Positions 1 through 7,174 of a stretch of 14,607 nt of DNA are shown here, in pieces. The stretch is from positions 15,066 to 29,672 of the forward strand of contig NVSW01000005.1 in the NCBI GenBank assembly GCA_002401365.1. Reading direction: 5' to 3'. Position 1 is the stretch's first letter; each line of letters opens with the position of its first letter. The notes below the pieces were generated by a model. The model had not been told where the DNA came from, did not search any database, and worked only from the letters and a program-made list of their open reading frames with translations. This DNA is from Piscirickettsiaceae bacterium (lineage in GTDB: Bacteria > Pseudomonadota > Gammaproteobacteria > Methylococcales > Cycloclasticaceae). A program made the translations under genes and the position numbers.

Positions 1-570
1 TATTTGGAGTTATTGAATATTCCAGAAAAACACATAGAGGGTTTATTGTTAGCAGAAACATACTTTTTTGTTAAGGGTACAACGGATGCCGAGTTAATTA
101 TGCGCGCTTATCGAAGTATGCAAGCATACATAAATACTGCATGGCTTAAACGGCAAAAGAATCAACATATTAAAACAGTTTATGATGCATTGATCTTGGC
201 ATCTATTGTTGAAAAGGAAACGGCCGTCGCCAATGAACGTAAACGTATTGCGGGTTTATTTCTACAACGCCTTGAAATTGGTATGAAATTGCAAACCGAT
301 CCAACCGTTATTTATGGTATGGGAGATAATTATAAAGGAGACATACGTTTCCGTGATTTACGGCGTGATACTCCTTACAATACCTATACGCGTTATGGGC
401 TACCACCAACACCCATAGCAATGGCCGGTAAAGCATCAATAGATGCAGTATTGCACCCGGTTAAAACAAAAAGTTTGTACTTCGTTGCCAAAGGTGACGG
501 TACACATGTTTTTTCTGAAACACTTAAACAGCATAATAATGCAGTTAACAAATATCAGCGTAAAAAATAA
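1..570 (+). CDS. mltG: Endolytic murein transglycosylase MltG, C-terminal part (cut by left edge)
   Basis: Seen: an open frame runs in from the left edge and stops with TAA at 568-570, giving about 189 codons. The first possible in-window start (TTG at 4) is not the real start, because the protein is already inside the family domain. It shows the IEGLLLAETY stretch, equivalent to the family's EGxxxPDTY block. ASIVEKET follows, with the Glu at nt 211-213 matching the catalytic Glu of E. coli MltG, then QTDPTVIYG and the conserved YNTY-to-GLPPTPI segment. Known: MltG is an inner-membrane enzyme that cleaves nascent glycan strands and helps set glycan length. E. coli MltG has about 340 residues, so the membrane anchor and N-terminal domain lie outside the window. 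Context: tmk starts 3 bases after the stop, so the two are very likely co-transcribed, as in many gammaproteobacteria. Confidence 0.95.
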   Translation, partial: YLELLNIPEKHIEGLLLAETYFFVKGTTDAELIMRAYRSMQAYINTAWLKRQKNQHIKTVYDALILASIVEKETAVANERKRIAGLFLQRLEIGMKLQTDPTVIYGMGDNYKGDIRFRDLRRDTPYNTYTRYGLPPTPIAMAGKASIDAVLHPVKTKSLYFVAKGDGTHVFSETLKQHNNAVNKYQRKK

Positions 571-573
571 GAC

Positions 574-1200
574 ATGAGCAGTGGAAAATTTATAACATTA
601 GAAGGTGTTGAAGGCGTTGGTAAAACAACAAATCTGAATTTTATTGCCAATTTTTTTAGTGATAATGGTAAGGATGTCATCGTCACAAGAGAACCCGGTG
701 GCACCGATATTGCTGAAAAAATACGCGCTTTACTGTTAGATCACCATAAAGAAAAATTAAGTAATGAAAGTGAATTGTTGTTGATGTTTGCGGCGCGATC
801 ACAACATATTCAGCAGGTTATAAGGCCTGCATTAGCGTTAGGAAAATACGTAGTTTGTGACCGCTTTACTGATGCCACATATGCGTACCAAGGCGGCGGG
901 AGAGACTTCTCGCTAGATAAGATTGAATGGTTAGAGAATTTTGTACAGAAGGGTTTGTCGCCAGATATGACGATTTTATTAGACCTCAAAGTTTCTGAAG
1001 GTCTAAAAAGAGCGGCGAAACGTAGTGAACCAGATCGATTTGAATCCGAAAATCAAAATTTTTTTGAGAAAGTTCGTAACATGTATCTTCAACGTGCAGC
1101 TGAAGATACAGAGCGGTTTAAATTGATTGATGCGTCTCGAGACATTAAAGGTGTGGAGGCGCAAATTCTTACTCACCTTGAATTTATAATAAAGACCTAA
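574..1200 (+). CDS. tmk: Thymidylate (dTMP) kinase
   Basis: Phosphorylates dTMP to dTDP with ATP in the cytosol, an essential step of dTTP synthesis. Seen: 208 residues, the usual size. The P-loop GVEGVGKTT lies at residues 11-19, TREPGGT at 38-44 (substrate side), and the DRF motif at 96-98 followed by the AYQGGGRD segment. The lid region, near residues 146-157, is rich in Arg and Lys (RAAKRSEPDRFE), as in E. coli-type enzymes. The ATG at 574 comes 3 bases after the mltG stop and only a weak AG-rich ribosome site is visible, so translational coupling is likely. The stop (1198-1200) nearly touches the holB start. The gene order mltG-tmk-holB is conserved in many gammaproteobacteria. Nothing looks damaged. 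Confidence 0.97.
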   Translation: MSSGKFITLEGVEGVGKTTNLNFIANFFSDNGKDVIVTREPGGTDIAEKIRALLLDHHKEKLSNESELLLMFAARSQHIQQVIRPALALGKYVVCDRFTDATYAYQGGGRDFSLDKIEWLENFVQKGLSPDMTILLDLKVSEGLKRAAKRSEPDRFESENQNFFEKVRNMYLQRAAEDTERFKLIDASRDIKGVEAQILTHLEFIIKT

Positions 1201-1201
1201 A

Positions 1202-2176
1202 GTGAGCAACATGTATTACCCTTGGCTCGAATCATGTTGGCATAGTCTTAATCGCTATCAGCAGCAGCAAGCATTGCCGAATGCTTTGTTATTGGTTGGT
1301 GAAAAGGGGTTTGGTTACGAACAATTAGTAAATGTTTTTGCCAACAGTATTTATTGCACGCAGCTTACAGCTGATGGATTTGCATGTGGTAAATGTTCGC
1401 CTTGCCAAATGTTTATCGCTGGGAGCTATCCTGATTTTTCTATAATTAAACCTGAAGAAGGTGATGCTACTATTAAAATAGCGGCAATTCGAAAGCTTAT
1501 CGAATCACTTACTCTAAGTCGTCAATACAACCGACAACGAATTATTATTATTACCTCGGTTGATGAGATGTTGCACCAAGCTTCGAATAGTTTACTTAAG
1601 ACTCTTGAAGAACCAAATGACGGAACCAGCTTGATCTTAATTGCTCATAAACTGGCAAATGTACCCGCAACCATAAAAAGCCGCTGTCAGATAATTCCCA
1701 CGCGATCGCTCAGTAAAGAAACAATGCTTGAGTGGTTAGTAAGCCAAGGTTGCGATCAGCCTTTGGCCTACTTGAACTTAGCAAATGGTTCCCCTATTTT
1801 TGCACATCAATATTGGGGAAAAAATATCCTTACTATCAGGAATGAAATATTTGAATTATTTTTGAGTGTTGTTAACAACAAGACCGACCCATTAGTGTTT
1901 TCTGAACGCTGTTTTAAATTAAAAGAACTCCCCCTGTCTTCATGGATGATTTCGTGGTTAACCGATGCAATTATTCTTAGTTATGATGAGTCATGTGAAA
2001 CTATTACTAATATTGATTTATTAACTAACTTGAAAGTTCTCATAAAAAAGCTACACTTAAAGAAATTATTTAGTTTGTTTGATCAGGCGATTGAAATATC
2101 TCAATTTGAATCGGGGCAAATAAACCAGCAATTATTATTTGATGACTTTGCAATTAGTTGTATTGCAAAAGACTAG
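1202..2176 (+). CDS. holB: DNA polymerase III subunit delta prime
   Basis: Clamp-loader subunit that works with delta and tau/gamma to open the beta clamp and place it on primed DNA. Seen: 324 residues if read from the GTG at 1202. A four-cysteine zinc site sits at C52, C62, C65 and C68. The P-loop is degenerate (GEKGFGYE, no Lys), as expected because delta prime does not hydrolyse ATP. LLKTLEEP at 131-138 and the SRC motif at 160-162 (arginine-finger region) are intact. The C-terminal third is weakly conserved, as is usual. Start: the GTG lies 1 base after the tmk stop. An in-frame ATG at 1211 (protein beginning MYYPWL) is an equally possible start, and neither has a strong ribosome site. 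The gene sits between tmk and pilZ, as in Pseudomonas. Confidence 0.93.
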   Translation: MSNMYYPWLESCWHSLNRYQQQQALPNALLLVGEKGFGYEQLVNVFANSIYCTQLTADGFACGKCSPCQMFIAGSYPDFSIIKPEEGDATIKIAAIRKLIESLTLSRQYNRQRIIIITSVDEMLHQASNSLLKTLEEPNDGTSLILIAHKLANVPATIKSRCQIIPTRSLSKETMLEWLVSQGCDQPLAYLNLANGSPIFAHQYWGKNILTIRNEIFELFLSVVNNKTDPLVFSERCFKLKELPLSSWMISWLTDAIILSYDESCETITNIDLLTNLKVLIKKLHLKKLFSLFDQAIEISQFESGQINQQLLFDDFAISCIAKD

Positions 2177-2180
2177 AGCA

Positions 2181-2185
2181 AAGGG
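2181..2185 (+). promoter_or_regulatory. Ribosome binding site that fixes the pilZ start
   Basis: AAGGG lies 7 bases before the ATG at 2193. It supports that start over an in-frame ATG at 2139 inside holB, which would add residues with no counterpart in the family. Confidence 0.6.
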
Positions 2186-2192
2186 CTTATAT

Positions 2193-2549
2193 ATGGCATT
2201 AGCAGAAGGTGGTGCACGGCAAGGAATCCTATCTTTAACGATTAGAGACAAAAATGCGCTGTACGCAGCATTTATGGATTATGTAAAGGGTGGCGGTTTG
2301 TTTATTCCTACCAATAAACAATACAGTTTGGGCGACGAGGTCTTCATGTTGCTAAGTTTGATGAATGAACCTGAACGAATTCCTGTTGCGGGTACTATTA
2401 TTTGGATTACACCGGTTGGTGCTGAAGGCTCGAGGTCTACGGGTGTAGGCGTACAATTTAACGACCAGGACGCTGGTTCGGCTCGAGCAAAAATCGAAAC
2501 CTATTTAGCGGGCACAGCTGCAACTGGTAGACCAACGCATACAATGTGA
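2193..2549 (+). CDS. pilZ: Type IV pilus assembly protein PilZ
   Basis: Small cytosolic protein needed for type IV pilus assembly in Pseudomonas and Xanthomonas, where it is known to interact with the pilus machinery. Seen: from the ATG at 2193 the product has 118 residues, the same length as P. aeruginosa PilZ. The sequence keeps GILSLTI, KGGGLFIPT and the closing TGVGVQF strand of the PilZ fold. The RxxxR and D/NxSxxG motifs that bind c-di-GMP are missing; the second is replaced by GGGLFIPT. This is the known state of the true PilZ subfamily, so this protein probably does not bind c-di-GMP directly. It starts 16 bases after holB and is followed by a hairpin terminator, so it appears to be the last gene of the operon. 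No other pilus gene lies in the window. Confidence 0.93.
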   Translation: MALAEGGARQGILSLTIRDKNALYAAFMDYVKGGGLFIPTNKQYSLGDEVFMLLSLMNEPERIPVAGTIIWITPVGAEGSRSTGVGVQFNDQDAGSARAKIETYLAGTAATGRPTHTM

Positions 2550-2581
2550 TTAATGTATTGAAATTAATTTGAATGATACTT

Positions 2582-2605
2582 AACGGTCTATAATGACCGT
2601 TTTTT
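2582..2605 (+). terminator. Rho-independent terminator after pilZ
   Basis: Perfect 7-bp stem AACGGTC (2582-2588) and GACCGTT (2595-2601) with the 6-base loop TATAAT, followed by TTTT and more A/T. It lies 32 bases after the pilZ stop and 17 bases before the tatD start. It should end most transcripts of the mltG-pilZ operon, so tatD probably needs read-through or its own promoter. Confidence 0.75.
2589..2594 (+). promoter_or_regulatory. Candidate -10 box for tatD, inside the terminator loop
   Basis: The terminator loop is a consensus TATAAT. The best -35 options upstream are poor: TTTGAA at 2568-2573 (spacer 15) or TTGAAT at 2569-2574 (spacer 14). A transcript from it would start near 2601 and reach the tatD ATG at 2623. 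This is only a candidate, because TATAAT also arises easily by chance in AT-rich DNA. Confidence 0.3.
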
Positions 2606-2622
2606 ATTATGAGGTGTTTACC

Positions 2623-3399
2623 ATGTTTATTGATTCCCACTGTCATTTAGATCGCGTTGACCTCACACCGTATGAAAATGACCTTGATAATTATATGGAG
2701 GCCACAAAGATTGACCTACTCGATCATATGTTATGTGTGTCGATAAATTGGGAAGATTACCCTGCTATGCGTGACCTAGTTGCAAAACAATCTAAAGTTT
2801 CTATATCGGTTGGCGTACATCCAAACGAGATAGATGGCCATGATCCATCGCTAGACGAGTTAGTTTCTGTAGCTGAAAGAGATGGTGCAATAGCCATTGG
2901 AGAGACGGGGCTTGACTATTTTAGGCTTGAAACTGGTGCGGGCGTTGAGTACCAGCAACAACGCTTTAGAACACATATTCATGCGGCTAAACAAACCAAT
3001 AAACCAATTATCGTTCACACCCGTGATGCTAAAGAAGATACGTTACGCATTATAGAAGAAGAGGGTGCAGGTGAGGCCGGAGGTGTATTACATTGCTTCA
3101 CTGAAGATTGGGATATGGCTAAAAGGGCGTTAGATAATAATTTTTATATTTCATTATCGGGTATCGTTACTTTTAAGAATGCACAGCAGATTCATGATGT
3201 AGCAAAAAAGGTGCCGGATGACCGATTGCTCATCGAAACAGATTCTCCATATTTAGCACCAGTGCCTAAACGGGGCAAACCGAATTACCCAAATTATGTG
3301 AAATATGTAGCTGAACGTGTTGCAGAGTTACGAGGCGTTAATGTATCTAAAATTGCGGATATAACATCAAATAATTATCAAAAACTATTTGTTAGGTAA
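2623..3399 (+). CDS. tatD: TatD-family metal-dependent DNase (YcfH type)
   Basis: Member of the TatD amidohydrolase family: two-metal TIM-barrel enzymes with DNase activity, linked to DNA repair and quality control. Seen: 258 residues. All expected metal ligands are present: H6 and H8 (DSHCHL), E94 (GETGLD), H132 (IVHTRD), H157 (LHCF) and D207 (ETDSPYL). LAPVPKRGKPNYP (211-223) is the family's substrate-side loop. Start: the ATG at 2623 gives the canonical MFIDSHCHLD and has a good ribosome site, GAGGTG at 2611-2616. The in-frame ATG at 2593 lies in the terminator stem-loop and is rejected. The position after pilZ matches Pseudomonas, where the paralogue at this place is usually annotated TatD or YcfH. 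The exact substrate within the TatD group cannot be told from sequence. Confidence 0.93.
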   Translation: MFIDSHCHLDRVDLTPYENDLDNYMEATKIDLLDHMLCVSINWEDYPAMRDLVAKQSKVSISVGVHPNEIDGHDPSLDELVSVAERDGAIAIGETGLDYFRLETGAGVEYQQQRFRTHIHAAKQTNKPIIVHTRDAKEDTLRIIEEEGAGEAGGVLHCFTEDWDMAKRALDNNFYISLSGIVTFKNAQQIHDVAKKVPDDRLLIETDSPYLAPVPKRGKPNYPNYVKYVAERVAELRGVNVSKIADITSNNYQKLFVR

Positions 3400-3404
3400 G
3401 AAAA

Positions 3405-5021
3405 CTATTTTTCTGGGTGACCCTTGCTTAATAACAATTCAATTTGTTCTAACATTGTATTTTGCTCATGTTGAGCTTTTTGAGATAACTCGAGTTCTTC
3501 GTTAAGTAAATTACTTTTATTTTGCAGTTGTTCAATCGTGGCTAAGGCATTTTCTAGCTCAATATCAACGTGGGTTCTATATTTTTTACCAAATCTTTGC
3601 TGGTAAGTATTTAAGGTATTATCAAGCAAGTTATCAAAATCATTTAGGGAATATGACCCTAATTGGATGTTTTTTTCAAATGCTTCAAATACATTGTAGA
3701 GTGGCTTATCGAAGTGACGTTCATAACATTTAATCAATTGTTGATGAAGGTAATCCAAGTCATCTTGCTTGCCATTAAACTGTGAAAATAGATAAATAAC
3801 GTTATTCTCAAAGTCTCTTATGCCATTACCATTTCTTTGGATATAGATTTTTTCTAAGGTATGAATAATCTCTTTTAATGCCTCTTTGGAAAAATCATCT
3901 TGCTCAATGAAGGAATAAAAATCACGAGCGGAGGGAGCTGCATCGTTATGTTCACTTTCTGGCAGTGGAGGTATCATTGAATATGACTGGCTGTAGTTCG
4001 CCATCAGGGGTTCTAACAAAGAAATGACATAATCTTTATCTAATTCACCTTTTGCTAATTGTTCTGAACAATAGTTAACTGAACTAGCGAAATCTAGGGG
4101 CTGCTGACTTATCGTATTCGTGTTAGAAACTGCAAGAGAGTCGGTATGAGGGTTAGAATAGACCGTACTTGGATTGTTATGTGATGGTTTTTGTTGTATC
4201 CAAAATTCACTAAAAGACTCTGTTTCGCTATTGCCTAACTTTTCTTCAAGCCCTTTTGCTAATGTTTTGAAGCAACGGCTCGCTATACAGTCTGGGCTAA
4301 GCAGTACGGCAGGGCACTGCAAGCTAACGGATGAAATAACAGTTTCATCGACTTGTATGAAGCCTAGGTAGGCAATGTCCATTTTAATATATTTTTTAAC
4401 AGCTGATTCAAAACGTCGATAAATGGTCTGGCTGTTTTCAAAGTCCATCGCCATATTAACTAAAATATATGATGTACGATCGAAATTGCTGCGCTTTAAA
4501 ACCTTCAATAATGAAAATGAATCGGTTAATGAAGTGGGCTCAGGTGTAATAATAATAATTGAAAATTGTGATGCTTTTACAAAATCTAGTACGTCATCAC
4601 CAATACCAGCAGCTGTGTCTATGATCAGGTAATCAAATTGTTGTTGGAGTTCATCTAAAGCACGAATCAAAATTTCTTTTTGCTCTACAGATAATTGTGC
4701 ATATTCTGCAATGCCGGTTGCGCCCGGTATTACTTTCAAGCCGCGAGGGCCATCAACCATTATTTGCTTTAATGTTTGTTCACCCGTTAGCAAGTGGTGA
4801 AGTGTGTATTCTGGATGAATTCCTAATAAAATATTAATATTAGCTAAGCTGGCATCTGCGTCAAAGACGCATACTTTTTTGCCTAAGGCAGATAAAGAAA
4901 GCGCTAAATTGGTTGCAATACTTGTTTTGCCTACACCACCTTTACCACTAGTAATAGTGATGACTTTAGCCTTAATTTTTTTTGAAGTATCGATAGCTGT
5001 GTTAGTGTATACCAATTCCAT
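3405..5021 (-). CDS. MinD/FlhG-like ParA-superfamily ATPase with a long unrecognised C-terminal region
   Basis: Seen: 538 residues, about twice the usual MinD or FlhG length. The first 265 form a complete deviant-Walker ATPase: SGKGGVGKTS at 25-34 with signature Lys K26 and Walker Lys K32, the DADASLAN switch at 54-61, and DYLIIDTAAGIGDD at 130-143. Residues about 266-315 are Ser/Asn/Thr-rich and likely a flexible linker. Residues about 316-480 look helical and match nothing I recognise. Residues about 485-531 are Glu/Leu/Gln-rich and probably a coiled coil. The DQAxxLR-like N-terminal helix of FlhG and a MinD-type amphipathic C-terminal tail are both absent, and there is no minC, minE or flhF nearby. 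Inference: a membrane- or pole-associated positioning or regulatory ATPase whose tail binds a partner. AAAAGG lies just upstream of the ATG at 5021. It ends 5 bases from tatD, tail to tail. Function unknown. Confidence 0.85.
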   Translation of the reverse strand: MELVYTNTAIDTSKKIKAKVITITSGKGGVGKTSIATNLALSLSALGKKVCVFDADASLANINILLGIHPEYTLHHLLTGEQTLKQIMVDGPRGLKVIPGATGIAEYAQLSVEQKEILIRALDELQQQFDYLIIDTAAGIGDDVLDFVKASQFSIIIITPEPTSLTDSFSLLKVLKRSNFDRTSYILVNMAMDFENSQTIYRRFESAVKKYIKMDIAYLGFIQVDETVISSVSLQCPAVLLSPDCIASRCFKTLAKGLEEKLGNSETESFSEFWIQQKPSHNNPSTVYSNPHTDSLAVSNTNTISQQPLDFASSVNYCSEQLAKGELDKDYVISLLEPLMANYSQSYSMIPPLPESEHNDAAPSARDFYSFIEQDDFSKEALKEIIHTLEKIYIQRNGNGIRDFENNVIYLFSQFNGKQDDLDYLHQQLIKCYERHFDKPLYNVFEAFEKNIQLGSYSLNDFDNLLDNTLNTYQQRFGKKYRTHVDIELENALATIEQLQNKSNLLNEELELSQKAQHEQNTMLEQIELLLSKGHPEK

Positions 5022-5044
5022 GTATGCCTTTTCACCCAGTTATG

Positions 5045-5067
5045 TTAGCAAGCATTTTAGTTGCTAA
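5045..5067. promoter_or_regulatory. Inverted repeat in the divergent gap before the MinD-like ATPase and cysZ
   Basis: Perfect arms TTAGCAA (5045-5051) and TTGCTAA (5061-5067) around a 9-base spacer. After one mismatch they extend by AT/AT on the outside. There is no T-tract, so it is not a terminator. It lies 24-46 bases before the ATPase start and about 66 bases before the cysZ start, where an operator or an mRNA leader hairpin would sit. The 111-base gap must carry promoters in both directions. TTGACT at 5094-5099 resembles a -35 box for cysZ but has no good -10 partner. The binding factor is unknown. Confidence 0.35.
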
Positions 5068-5132
5068 TATGTCCGTCTAATTCTAGCAAAATATTGACTT
5101 AATATCCGAATAATTAACAGAGATTTGATGTT

Positions 5133-5846
5133 GTGACTACCAATGTAAAAGTGCGTGCCGTGGGTTATTTTTTATTGGGCATAAAACTTATATTTAAATC
5201 TGGAATTAGACAGTTCGTATGGATACCTATTGCGATAAACACACTGTTGTTTAGCTTAGCAAGTTGGCTATTATGGGAACATATGGCTGCGGTCTTAAAT
5301 AACATGTTGCCCACTTGGTTGGAGTGGCTATCATGGTTTTTAATCCCTATTTTTTCTTTAATAATCTTAGTTATCGTTTATTTTTGTTTTACTTTGTTCG
5401 CCAATATTATAGCGGCGCCTTTTTATAATTATTTGGCAAGACGTGTTGAAAGTGACTTTCTTGGTGATGATTATAGTACGGAGAAAGATGAATCGTTAAT
5501 GGTTGAATCTTTAGCTATTATGGGGTCTGAAATACGAAAAGTTCTATATTATTTGCTGCGCGCAGTTCCTCTGTTAATGCTATCGATTATTCCAGGGTTG
5601 AATATCATTACGCTACCTTTATGGTTCATTTTTAGCGCTTGGTTTTTGGCGTTCGAATATACGGGGTATTATTTTGAAAACCATCAAATTTTGTTTCAGC
5701 AACAAAAACATCTTTTGAAAGAAGATAAGCTAAATATTATTTTATTCGGTTCTCTATGTTTATTATTTACATCGATACCAATTTTAAATTTATTTATCCC
5801 GGCCATTGCTGTTGCAGGAGCTACACGAATGCAGTTGGATAATTAA
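5133..5846 (+). CDS. cysZ: CysZ/EI24-family membrane protein, probable sulfate uptake protein
   Basis: Known: CysZ is an inner-membrane protein that brings sulfate into the cell for cysteine synthesis; EI24 is the wider domain family. Seen: 237 residues (E. coli CysZ has 253) with hydrophobic segments at about 28-48, 67-93, 143-180 and 203-230. The family block NIIAAPFYNYLARRVE is at 91-106 and FEYTGYY at 174-180. The start is GTG at 5133, preceded by an AGAG ribosome-like site; no in-frame ATG gives a better N-terminus. The gene is divergent from the MinD-like ATPase and ends 1 base from mtaB, tail to tail. No sulfate-assimilation gene is nearby, so the sulfate role rests on family membership only and the substrate may differ. 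Confidence 0.8.
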   Translation: MTTNVKVRAVGYFLLGIKLIFKSGIRQFVWIPIAINTLLFSLASWLLWEHMAAVLNNMLPTWLEWLSWFLIPIFSLIILVIVYFCFTLFANIIAAPFYNYLARRVESDFLGDDYSTEKDESLMVESLAIMGSEIRKVLYYLLRAVPLLMLSIIPGLNIITLPLWFIFSAWFLAFEYTGYYFENHQILFQQQKHLLKEDKLNIILFGSLCLLFTSIPILNLFIPAIAVAGATRMQLDN

Positions 5847-5847
5847 T

Positions 5848-7143
5848 TTATGGGTTGGTGTTGATTTCAACATAAGGCATGCCGTCTTCAATAGCCACTA
5901 TTTTGTTAATAGTGATGTGGTTTGTTAATTCAATTGACACATCGGTAGTTGTTTTAACTCGAGTGTAATTGGCCGTATAGCCGAGGTAAGAATTACGCTT
6001 ACTATCATGCTTGACTAGCTTATCTTCCCAAAGGATAGAGGTTTCCTGACCAATCATTTGCTCGATATTTAAATATTTCATGCCTTCTACAAGTTTATGA
6101 AGAGCCTGACTTCTAGCCTTTTTAATTTTTTCATCTACTTGGTTTATCAACCCAGCCGCCTTGGTACCTTCGCGTTTGGAATACGTAAAAATATGTACGT
6201 TTGCAAATTGCATTTCCGCAACAAAGTCGAGAGTTTGTTGCCATTCTTCATCGGTTTCACCGGGAAAACCTACGATAATATCGGTTGTTATATTTAAATT
6301 AGGAATTAACTTCTTAGCGTTGATCGCGAGTTGTCTAAATTCATCTGTTTTGCAACGTCTCGCCATCCTCCGTAAAACGCTATCAGAGCCACTTTGAATA
6401 GGTAAGTGCATATGTGGTAGCAAACGATCGTTGGAAAATAGGCTAAAAAAGTTTTCCGGCAAATCCCAAGGTTCAAGCGATCCCATGCGAATCCTTGGTA
6501 CGTTTGTTTGTTCTAAAATTGAATGGATTAACTCATATAGGTTGCTGTTGGTATCGCTACCATAGCCGCCCAAATGTACACCAGTGACAATGATTTCTTT
6601 AATACCTGACTCATGAGCGAGGTTGATTTCATTTATTATATCGTCAACTAACTTGCTTTTCTCTTCACCCCTTGCGATCGTTACAATGCAAAAGGTACAA
6701 CGATATCGACAACCGTCTTGTACTTTAATAAATGCTCGTTGTCGCCCCCTAGAAAACAGGGCTATTTCGCCAGGCTCTGTAGCAATAGTAGGCATTACAT
6801 CTGTATTGAGCTGTTTCAGTGTTAGCTCAACCAGTTTGTCTTTTTGAGCGTTGTTGATTAATAAATCCACTCCATCAATGGCAGTGGCTTCGTTTTCATT
6901 TAGGGTTGCATAACAACCGCTGATAACGAGCTTTGCCTTAGGGTTTTTTTTATGTGCTTTTCGTACTAGTTGACGAGATTTACGGACGGCGTTTTGGGTA
7001 ACAGCACAGGTGTTAATTACTAAAATATCAGCTGAGCAAACGTCATTTACTACTTGGTGACCGCGGGCATTAAAGTCACTGGCCCATGATTCTAATTCTG
7101 CTTCATTTAAACGGCAGCCTAATGTTTTAAGGTGAATTCGCAT
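5848..7143 (-). CDS. mtaB: tRNA t6A37 methylthiotransferase MtaB
   Basis: Radical-SAM enzyme that adds a methylthio group to t6A at position 37 of ANN-decoding tRNAs, giving ms2t6A and steadying codon-anticodon pairing. Seen: 431 residues in the three-domain methylthiotransferase layout. The N-terminal UPF0004 domain holds the cluster cysteines C10 (TLGCRLNEAE), C46 (NTCAVT) and C77 (SGCYA). The radical-SAM core has C145, C149 and C152 (CRYRCTFC), and SGSDSVLRRMARR lies near 256-268. A TRAM-like RNA-binding tail occupies about 356-425. TLGCRLNEAE points to MtaB rather than MiaB or RimO. The ATG at 7143 has no clear Shine-Dalgarno. The gene lies 31 bases downstream of the acyltransferase-hydrolase gene on the same strand and may be co-transcribed with it. 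E. coli has no MtaB, so the gene is not universal in the class. Confidence 0.9.
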   Translation of the reverse strand: MRIHLKTLGCRLNEAELESWASDFNARGHQVVNDVCSADILVINTCAVTQNAVRKSRQLVRKAHKKNPKAKLVISGCYATLNENEATAIDGVDLLINNAQKDKLVELTLKQLNTDVMPTIATEPGEIALFSRGRQRAFIKVQDGCRYRCTFCIVTIARGEEKSKLVDDIINEINLAHESGIKEIIVTGVHLGGYGSDTNSNLYELIHSILEQTNVPRIRMGSLEPWDLPENFFSLFSNDRLLPHMHLPIQSGSDSVLRRMARRCKTDEFRQLAINAKKLIPNLNITTDIIVGFPGETDEEWQQTLDFVAEMQFANVHIFTYSKREGTKAAGLINQVDEKIKKARSQALHKLVEGMKYLNIEQMIGQETSILWEDKLVKHDSKRNSYLGYTANYTRVKTTTDVSIELTNHITINKIVAIEDGMPYVEINTNP

Positions 7144-7174
7144 AGTAAATTAGGAGCTTAAAAAGAGCTCTATT

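Noticed and set aside
3399..3414. AGAAAA/TTTTCT hairpin between tatD and the MinD-like gene
   Set aside because: The stem is mostly A-T with a 4-base loop and overlaps both gene ends. It is too weak to call a two-way terminator on sequence alone.
3405..5021. Naming the ATPase FlhG/FleN or MinD
   Set aside because: The core fits the family, but the FlhF-activating N-terminal helix, the MinD membrane tail and all usual neighbours are missing, and the protein is twice the usual length.
7154..7170. GAGCT/AGCTC hairpin between the acyltransferase-hydrolase gene and mtaB
   Set aside because: On the - strand it is not followed by a T-tract and the stem is only 5 bp, so read-through into mtaB is more likely than termination.
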